A stretch of 64,000 nucleotides of DNA from Nocardia goodfellowii (GTDB lineage Bacteria > Actinomycetota > Actinomycetes > Mycobacteriales > Mycobacteriaceae). Under the pieces are notes generated by a model. It saw only the letters and a list, made by a program, of their open reading frames with translations, was not told the origin of the DNA and made no database searches. The DNA lies in NCBI RefSeq assembly GCF_017875645.1, contig NZ_JAGGMR010000001.1, forward strand, positions 3,100,001 to 3,164,000, read 5' to 3'. This document shows positions 58,471 to 64,000 of the stretch, in pieces. Each line of letters opens with the position of its first letter. Positions within the stretch are counted from its first letter, which is position 1. The position numbers and the translations under genes are program-made.

Positions 58471-58565
58471 GCTGATACCTTTCGGTGCGGGGGCCGTGGT
58501 CGTGTTGTCAGGTACGCGGGAGTATCTTTCCTGATGACACCTAGCTGCCTTGAACTGGGACATAC

Positions 58566-59081
58566 ATGACTGAACGCCGAGCGGAAGTGGCGAGGCGGGA
58601 GGCCCACGAACGCGGGATCTACCCCGCTCCGCTGAACGAGGGCCGCTCCCGCAATATGCGAGCTAACCGTCGGGCCGGAACGAAGCCGGAAGTGGTGTTG
58701 CGAAGTGCCCTGCACCGGTTGGGCTATCGGTACCGCAAGGACTTCAGGCTCGATCTCGGCTCTATGAAGGTCCGGCCCGACATCGTCTTCACGGCCCGCA
58801 AAGTAGCGGTCTTCGTAGACGGCTGCTTCTGGCATGTTTGCCCCCAGCACGGCCGCCAGCCGACGACGAATGAGTGGTACTGGACGCCGAAGCTGCGCCG
58901 GAACATCGAACGGGATCGTGCCGCGGATGCCGCTCTCGCACAGGCTGGTTGGCAGGTGGTCCGCTTGTGGGAGCACGAGACGCTGGCGACTGCTGTGGCC
59001 GCGGTCACCGTCGCGCTTGGCGGAACCGAACATGTGAGCGATCATATGGGAAGTGATCAGGTAACGCTTCGAAGCCGGTAG
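58566..59081 (+). CDS. vsr: Very short patch repair (Vsr) endonuclease
   Basis: 171 aa. Vsr motifs: SRNMRANRRAGTKPEVVLRSALHRLGYRYRKDF, catalytic DIVFTARKVAVFVDGCFWHVCPQHGRQPTTNEWYWTPKLRRNIERDR (zinc Cys/His and active-site Asp), and the C-terminal GWQVVRLWEHE. Vsr nicks 5-prime of the T in T:G mismatches created by 5mC deamination, limiting the mutagenic cost of the neighbouring methyltransferase. It is divergent from the MTase and 11 bp before the restriction enzyme gene, so these form one system. Confidence 0.92.
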   Translation: MTERRAEVARREAHERGIYPAPLNEGRSRNMRANRRAGTKPEVVLRSALHRLGYRYRKDFRLDLGSMKVRPDIVFTARKVAVFVDGCFWHVCPQHGRQPTTNEWYWTPKLRRNIERDRAADAALAQAGWQVVRLWEHETLATAVAAVTVALGGTEHVSDHMGSDQVTLRSR

Positions 59082-59092
59082 ATTCGCTGGCT

Positions 59093-59869
59093 ATGGGCGC
59101 GCCGTTCAGGACTGTGTTGCTGGGCTGGAAGCCGAGCAAAAAGAACAAGCTGAAGTGGGATTGGGTCCCCAACTCCGCTGACACTGACAATGTGACGAGT
59201 TTGCGGTTAGCCGGGGATGTTCTCGACCAACTGGGTATGCCGAACCCGAACGTGACGGGGGCTGAACCGGTTGTGGCTCCGGACAATCCCGGTTCCTTGC
59301 TGGAGACCCAGGTCATGTCGGACCTAGCCCATCAACTGCCGGCCTTGGACCCACGCCGAGACTGGGACTTCTTCCGAGGCCAAAGCATCGTCAGGTTCGC
59401 GCAGTATCAGCATCTGGCCGGGATCGACGCCGCGATAAAACATGATCCGAACCTCCGGGTGACACTCGGCACCGACTACCTGATCAAGCCAGATGTGCTG
59501 GTCGCCTTGCGTGGAACACCTACGAGAACCGACCACCTGTGGCTGCATGCTGCCGTTGCCTGCAAGTGGACGATCAGATCTGATCGCGTTCAGAACATTC
59601 GCCACGAGAACAGCAACATGATCAGGCACAGGCGCGGACGTCTGCCCCACCTCGTGACCGTGACAGCCGAGCCGTTGCCAACGCGGCTCGCATCTATCGC
59701 GCGCGGAACCGGGGAAGTCGACGCGACCTACCACATCGCATACCAAGAACTGCACAATTCTGTTGCTACGCACGGCAGTCTGGAACAACGAGAGGCGTGG
59801 GACGAGGTGACCAAGCAGGGTCGGCTGCTCGACTACCGCGATCTCGCGAAGGCGTTGGCTGACTGGTAG
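59093..59869 (+). CDS. Type II restriction endonuclease, NgoMIV-like
   Basis: 258 aa, the length of NgoMIV-type enzymes. The catalytic core is visible as GTDYLIKPDVLVALRG followed by HAAVACKWTIRSDRVQNIRHE, i.e. PD...(A/S)CK, with an earlier acidic residue in SLLETQVMSDL. NgoMIV cuts GCCGGC; the same site is a prediction only. It follows vsr by 11 bp in the same direction. The N-terminal KPSKKNKLKWDWVPNSADTDNVTS is also typical of the family as recalled. Confidence 0.8.
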   Translation: MGAPFRTVLLGWKPSKKNKLKWDWVPNSADTDNVTSLRLAGDVLDQLGMPNPNVTGAEPVVAPDNPGSLLETQVMSDLAHQLPALDPRRDWDFFRGQSIVRFAQYQHLAGIDAAIKHDPNLRVTLGTDYLIKPDVLVALRGTPTRTDHLWLHAAVACKWTIRSDRVQNIRHENSNMIRHRRGRLPHLVTVTAEPLPTRLASIARGTGEVDATYHIAYQELHNSVATHGSLEQREAWDEVTKQGRLLDYRDLAKALADW

Positions 59870-59894
59870 TAGGTGATCTGGTGGTAGCGAAGTG

Positions 59895-59935
59895 CACTGC
59901 CCTAGCACCCCCGCGCCGGCGGTGCTAGGGCAGTG
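59895..59935. terminator. Long perfect hairpin after the restriction gene
   Basis: CACTGCCCTAGCACC (59895-59909) pairs perfectly with GGTGCTAGGGCAGTG (59921-59935), an 11-nt loop between. It lies 25 bp after the restriction gene stop and 47 bp from the convergent small gene. A bidirectional terminator is likely although T-runs are lacking. Confidence 0.75.
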
Positions 59936-59982
59936 ATTCCGTTCGGGCTAGTTGCTTTCCAAGGTCTGGCTAACTGTCCATC

Positions 59983-60177
59983 TCACGGAACTCCGAGGTA
60001 GTTCAGGAGAACGAGAACAAAGCCGGTACCGCCGGCGAACCCAATGCCACCTTCGCGGATTGCCGCGGCCTGATGCTCGCCGCGGGCGACTGCCAGCAGC
60101 CAGGCGACGATTCCTACGATGATGCCGCTCAGAATTGCGATGGTGATCAGCAAAGCCCTTGCGGTGAGCTCGGACAC
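59983..60177 (-). CDS. Small membrane protein, two helices
   Basis: 64 aa. Helix 1 ALLITIAILSGIIVGIVAWLLAVARG and helix 2 GGTGFVLVLLNYLGV, joined by a short polar loop. GTG 60177 has GAGAGGAAA 4-9 nt upstream. Unrecognised; such small proteins near restriction genes may be phage- or plasmid-derived. Confidence 0.6.
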   Translation of the reverse strand: MSELTARALLITIAILSGIIVGIVAWLLAVARGEHQAAAIREGGIGFAGGTGFVLVLLNYLGVP

Positions 60178-60464
60178 AAGTTTCCTCTCGGGTGCGTTCG
60201 ATCCGTACCGAACTGTGGGCCGGTTCGGATCTGAGAACTCGCGCAGAGGAGGGCACATCGGTGCCTGCTCGCATTGGCGAGTTTCAAGTCTCTAAATAGT
60301 TGGCCACGCGCGCTTCAGCGATGACGCGGAGGCTCTGAGGTTGGGAGCAGAACTACGACGCGTGAGCGACCAGGCCTGGCGGTGGTGTCTCACGATGTGG
60401 ACCAGCAAGTGTCGGGCCTGCTAGCTGCCCTTCGTCCCTGAAGTGGCCGCGATGCGCGATGGAG

Positions 60465-61295
60465 TCAGCCGTCAGCGATCCTCCGAACCGAAGGCCTCGA
60501 GTTGACCAGGGTGGACTCCAGCAGAGTGTCGGCGTCGTCGCGTAGGCCTTGTCTGTTGAGTGCGTGCAGGATCCGCAGTACCTCGCCTTCGGCTCGTCGG
60601 CCTGCGTAGCTGATTATCGTTTCGGCGGCATCATGCAGATTCAGCTCCCGGGATGATGCGATTGCATCCGCCGTTTCGTCCGGCGAAGTCTCGAGACCTA
60701 CATGGCGCATCAGGCCGTTGACGCGTTCCCAATCGTCCGAAGTGATGTATCGGGCAAGGTCATGAACAGCCGGCCATGCCGGGCTCGGAGTTTTGCGACT
60801 GTGCCGGTCCCCTCTCTGCGGGGGGACCGGCACAGTCTCGGAAGGATGCCTGCTGGCCGGCTTTTCCACCGTCGCCGCCGGGACAGCCGTAGCGGCGGCC
60901 GTGCCGCATGAAGCGCATGCCGCAGTAGGAACATCAGGAACGGGCGCCAGGGCACTCCAGAGATCGAAGAGCTCGTCCCACCCGATGACGTTGTCCGCGT
61001 CAGTGTGCGAAAGGGCCAGTGTGTGCAGCCGCTTAACGATGTCCAGCGAGGGCGCGCGCTTACGCTTTCCGTTTGCGAGCTCCCACAGGGCTGACTTGCT
61101 CAGGTAGGTCTGATCTGCGGCTGCTCGGACCGAGAGACCTGTATTCCGGACCATGGTGCGTACAGCTGTTCCGAACGCCTGCCACTCCCGTGACGTGCCA
61201 GGGCTATCGCCTTCGGGTTCCTGTGATCGTTGCTTGCTGGTGGTTGGCAAATGGGCTCTCCGCCACAGTGGTTCGGACAATATTCGCGCGGCCAA
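60465..61295 (-). CDS. XRE-type HTH protein with Cys-containing linker
   Basis: Up to 276 aa. HTH at residues ~42-95 (FGTAVRTMVRNTGLSVRAAADQTYLSKSALWELANGKRKRAPSLDIVKRLHTLA), which resembles actinobacterial Xre regulators. A Pro/Ala-rich linker with ACASCG follows, then a C-terminal helical domain (SDDWERVNGLMRHVG to GLRDDADTLLES). The linker DNA carries a perfect 16-bp inverted repeat (60797-60837). No ATG precedes the HTH; TTG 61295 is the longest start and is uncertain. Possibly a regulator of the island. Confidence 0.65.
   Translation of the reverse strand: MAARILSEPLWRRAHLPTTSKQRSQEPEGDSPGTSREWQAFGTAVRTMVRNTGLSVRAAADQTYLSKSALWELANGKRKRAPSLDIVKRLHTLALSHTDADNVIGWDELFDLWSALAPVPDVPTAACASCGTAAATAVPAATVEKPASRHPSETVPVPPQRGDRHSRKTPSPAWPAVHDLARYITSDDWERVNGLMRHVGLETSPDETADAIASSRELNLHDAAETIISYAGRRAEGEVLRILHALNRQGLRDDADTLLESTLVNSRPSVRRIADG
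60797..60837. repeat. 16-bp perfect inverted repeat inside the XRE gene
   Basis: GACTGTGCCGGTCCCC (60797-60812) and GGGGACCGGCACAGTC (60822-60837) with a 9-nt loop, entirely within the coding frame of the linker between the HTH and the C-terminal domain. Confidence 0.85.
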
Positions 61296-61609
61296 GTCTG
61301 CACTCTCGAGGGAAATTCCGCTAGTGCGATTCCATATTCACTTACGCCGCGAGCTGCGGCTATTGCCAGTATCTTTGATATGGCCATCGCCACTTCTGCT
61401 GAATCTCACTCTGACTGGTTCGTTTTGAGTGTTTCGGAGTGACATCGTTGTCCGGACTTCGATTGAAATTCCGGACAGTGCAGGGCTTTACAAGCTGGCC
61501 GCAGATGGGGTTCAGTGACGGGGCCACTATCGACGCTGGTTAGTTGTCGAGTGTTGTTGTAGTTAGCTTGTCGGTTTATCGCCTTACCGAAAGGGTGGAC
61601 CCGTTGACC
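61296..61609. other. 314-bp divergent intergenic region
   Basis: Separates the XRE gene (minus) from the operon at 61610 (plus). No gene supported. It should hold promoters for both directions; an AT-richer part lies at 61300-61450. No palindrome of note was found by eye. Confidence 0.4.
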
Positions 61610-62287
61610 ATGCCGTCCTGGAGAGACCCCAAACTCGGCACCATGAAGCGTGCGGCCTTGTGGCTGGTGCAAGAGGTCGGTGCCGGAGAGTTGTTCACGA
61701 AGACTCAGCTCCGCGAAGCCTTTCCGGAGACATCTCAGATCGACCGCAGGATGCGCGATCTCCGTGACTTCGACTGGCGGATCGACACGAACCGCGAAGA
61801 TCCGGCTCTGGGCGCGCACGAGCAGCGATTCGTCAAACAAGGTGTTGCAGTCTGGGAGCCCGGGAAAGGAACACGAAAGACAGGGGTAACGATCACCGCC
61901 GCCGAGAGACATGCTCTGATGATGCGAGACGGTCACAAGTGTCGCTCGTGTGGCATCGGACCTGGGGAGCAGTACGCCGGCACGTATGTCACGTCGCAAC
62001 TCGATGTTGCCCGTCGTCTGGTTCGCCTTCCAGATGGTACGGAGAGCATGCAGCTGATGATCGAGTGCAGCCGCTGCCGTATTGGTGGTCGCGAGCTGAC
62101 TGCAGACTTGGCGGAGGTCCTTTCTCGCATCGGCCGTCTGCCTCTTTACGAGAAAAAGATGCTGGCTTCCTGGGTTGCCCAGGATGCCCGGAAGTTCAGC
62201 GAGACAGAAGATTTGTGGGCGGCTTACCGTACGTTGCCGGCGGATTCCCGGGATAAGGTTCGTGTGGCATTGAGTGATGATGCGTGA
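61610..62287 (+). CDS. Two-CxxC (HNH-like or zinc-ribbon) protein, first gene of a putative defence operon
   Basis: 225 aa. The N-terminal ~85 residues look like a winged-helix module (MKRAALWLVQEVGAGELFTKTQLREAFPETSQIDRRMRDLRDFDWRI). A central TITAAERHALMMRDGHKCRSCG and, 47-50 residues later, IECSRCRIGG give two CxxC pairs as in HNH or McrA-like nucleases. The usual HNH histidines are not clearly present, so it may be a DNA-binding zinc module rather than an active nuclease. ATG 61610 is chosen; GTG 61595 is an alternative. The next gene follows after 88 bp. Confidence 0.65.
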   Translation: MPSWRDPKLGTMKRAALWLVQEVGAGELFTKTQLREAFPETSQIDRRMRDLRDFDWRIDTNREDPALGAHEQRFVKQGVAVWEPGKGTRKTGVTITAAERHALMMRDGHKCRSCGIGPGEQYAGTYVTSQLDVARRLVRLPDGTESMQLMIECSRCRIGGRELTADLAEVLSRIGRLPLYEKKMLASWVAQDARKFSETEDLWAAYRTLPADSRDKVRVALSDDA

Positions 62288-62375
62288 TGGGTTGACCGCT
62301 GTGCACCCGACTAGGATGCGACGTCAACCGTAGTCAACTCCGGCCTGCTCTACCGCTAAGATAGGAATTGTCGTC

Positions 62376-63800
62376 TTGTTCCAAGACTTTGGATTGCCCG
62401 CGACTGCTGCGTCCACCCGGTTGAAGGTGGAGCAGCGCATTAGTGAAATTCATGAAAGGCGTGGAGTCGCAGAGACTCTGACGGTAGAGTGGCGGGGTGC
62501 GCCGTTGCATCTCGAGGTTATCGATATGCCATTGGTGGATCTTTATTACAATCCGAGCACTCATCGTATACGAGCCCAGCGCGAACTCGATCCGAGTCGT
62601 GACGCGGCGCTTACGAAAGATCCCTGGAGCGCGGAGAGCCAAGACTATCTGAGGCATCTACTGACGCGAAGGCCGTCGGCGCCCGAACACCGTGACCCGG
62701 ATTTCGAAGACCTGAAGGGCCATCTCGAACAACATAAGCAGCTCGAGCCCGGTCTTATCACCCGGGATGGGATCCTCGTCAACGGCAACACGCGGTGTGC
62801 TGCCTTGCGGGAACTCTCAGTTGTCAGCATGCGTGTAGGAGTGCTGCCTTCATCCTGCACCTGGGACGATATCAACGATGTCGAGTTGTCGCTGCAGCTA
62901 CGCTTTGACGAGCGACGCGACTACTCCTATATCAATCGTCTACTCGCGATCGAGGAGCAAAGAGTAACTCTAAATCGCGATTTGTCGGTAATTGCCAGGG
63001 CTTTTCATACGGACAGTAAATCGGTTGAACGCGACTTGTGGGTTCTCGCGCAGCTCAAGGATTTGATTGCACGCAGTAAGAAGGGTGGAGGTCCATCGCT
63101 GCGTTTGATGGACCTGGAAGGTGCTAAAGAGAGGCTTTTCGAGCTGTATCGTGCATACCGTGACGAGCACGCAAAAAATAAAGAGCGCGCAGATATTCTG
63201 AAGGAAACGCGTTTCGCGGCGATTATCTTGGAATTCTCGAAGACTGATGTTCGCTACATCGACCCCGAATTTCCGAAGAAATATCTTGAGAAGAAATTGC
63301 CCGAGAATCTGAAGCCGGCGAAGGTCGTTACGGCGCCAAAAGCTATTCCAGGCTTAGGCAGGAGCGTAAAGGCAGAAGGACCAGAAGTCATGGAGGCCCG
63401 CGCTTTGACCGATGCACTGCTCCAGACCAAAGCTGTTGAGGTGACTGGTTCAACTCCTGAGGATCGTGCAGCCTCTGCGCTAGTCATACGGTCTTACCGC
63501 GAAGCCTTCAACGAAGCACTCGACGGTGCGGGACGCGACTTTCGGCTGCGGAAGAAGCGGCTGGCTGCCCCAGACCGAATCGGTGACGCGTGCAAAGATA
63601 TCGAGCTGTCCATCACCGATCTCGTCACGTCCAGGGGAAGCTCAAGCCTTGATGAAGGAGCGTTCGATGACGCGCTCGACCAGCTCCGCACCGTTCTTGG
63701 AAGGCTAGCTTTCGAAGCGAAGCGGACCGTTGATCTGCCAGGAGCCGGTTTGGACTGGCTGGTCGCCGCTGTGAATGTGAAGCGGCCGGATCATGGGTGA
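62376..63800 (+). CDS. ParB/sulfiredoxin-like domain protein
   Basis: 474 aa. Residues ~50-190 hold a ParB-like core: LEVIDMPLVDLYYNPSTHRIR, LKGHLEQHKQLEPGLITRDGILVNGNTRCAALRELSV, where NGNTR replaces the usual DGNRR nucleotide-binding motif. An HTH-like part follows (TLNRDLSVIARAFHTDSKSVERDLWVLAQLKDLI), then a long charged helical C-terminus. ParB-like proteins of this kind occur in DNA-modification and defence clusters (DndB or DpdB types) rather than in chromosome partition. TTG 62376 has AGGA 9 nt upstream. Clearly lower GC than the backbone; overlaps the next gene by 8 bp. Confidence 0.7.
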   Translation: MFQDFGLPATAASTRLKVEQRISEIHERRGVAETLTVEWRGAPLHLEVIDMPLVDLYYNPSTHRIRAQRELDPSRDAALTKDPWSAESQDYLRHLLTRRPSAPEHRDPDFEDLKGHLEQHKQLEPGLITRDGILVNGNTRCAALRELSVVSMRVGVLPSSCTWDDINDVELSLQLRFDERRDYSYINRLLAIEEQRVTLNRDLSVIARAFHTDSKSVERDLWVLAQLKDLIARSKKGGGPSLRLMDLEGAKERLFELYRAYRDEHAKNKERADILKETRFAAIILEFSKTDVRYIDPEFPKKYLEKKLPENLKPAKVVTAPKAIPGLGRSVKAEGPEVMEARALTDALLQTKAVEVTGSTPEDRAASALVIRSYREAFNEALDGAGRDFRLRKKRLAAPDRIGDACKDIELSITDLVTSRGSSSLDEGAFDDALDQLRTVLGRLAFEAKRTVDLPGAGLDWLVAAVNVKRPDHG

Positions 63801-64000
63801 CCCAGCGCCCTCACTGTTGCTGCGTTTCGATGTCACTCGAACCAGGGTCGAACTGCGCACATCGCCGGCATACCAGGCCGACTTCGCTCAGTTGGTGGCA
63901 CGTATGGCTGCGAGTGGTCAATTGGGCCCGCTCTCCGCGGAAATGGACCTCGATGACCTACTCGTCAATATCGGCGAGCTGGCCATGTGGGCTCATCCTG
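63793..64000 (+). CDS. N-terminus of a third gene of the operon (partial, runs off the window)
   Basis: ATG 63793 overlaps the ParB-like gene's stop by 8 bp. Only 69 residues are visible: MGDPAPSLLLRFDVTRTRVELRTSP, then LSAEMDLDDLLVNIGELAMWAHP. No motif is reached. The start resembles the non-catalytic head of a larger protein such as a helicase, but this cannot be decided from what is present. Confidence 0.6.
   Translation, partial: MGDPAPSLLLRFDVTRTRVELRTSPAYQADFAQLVARMAASGQLGPLSAEMDLDDLLVNIGELAMWAHP

Overview
The window is high-GC actinobacterial chromosome, most likely from Nocardia or a close relative (Mycobacteriales). The main evidence is a conserved order of housekeeping genes matching the known Mycobacterium tuberculosis Rv3025c-Rv3001c segment: NifS-type cysteine desulfurase, mnmA, a MetE-like protein, ligA, an ACT-domain protein, gatC, gatA, pfkA, gatB, an LppZ-like lipoprotein, a DoxX protein, a Cfp6-like PH protein, ilvB, ilvN and ilvC. 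Gene names rest on motifs and length; no database search was possible. Several genes appear to be expressed from leaderless transcripts: a TANNNT -10 box stands 6-7 nt before the start codon.

Layout. 1-8.2 kb is an accessory stretch: three regulator/target pairs (MerR with a mycothiol-dependent enzyme, MarR with an MFS pump, TetR with a hydrolase), a serine recombinase broken by two frameshifts, and a lone Clp-N-like protein. 8.2-14.1 kb holds the sulfur/tRNA-thiolation pair, the MetE-like gene and ligA. 14.1-27.8 kb carries gatCA among single genes: SDRs, a QueA-family protein, an AAA ATPase, a GDSL esterase, an Abhydrolase_9 membrane hydrolase and a secreted phospholipase A2-like protein. 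27.8-41.8 kb is a signalling block with two NarL-type two-component systems, an ABC exporter operon, and two Ser/Thr kinases, each beside a lipoprotein of beta-lactamase/transpeptidase fold. 41.8-55.7 kb holds pfkA, gatB, the LppZ-like and DoxX genes, ilvD and ilvBNC.

Branched-chain amino acid control is readable directly. ilvBNC has a promoter, a short leader peptide rich in Ile/Leu/Val codons, and a terminator with a competing upstream pairing (classical attenuation). One palindrome, GTCTCA-N5-TGAGAC, lies upstream of both ilvB and the divergent ilvD.

57.2-64.0 kb is a probable defence island with visibly lower GC, especially after 62.3 kb. It has a C5-cytosine methyltransferase, a divergent Vsr mismatch endonuclease and an NgoMIV-like restriction endonuclease. 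These are followed by an XRE-type regulator carrying a perfect 16-bp inverted repeat inside its reading frame, and an operon of a paired-CxxC protein, a ParB-like protein and a third gene cut by the window edge. That last operon is the best candidate for an undescribed system; its function cannot be settled without the sequence to the right.
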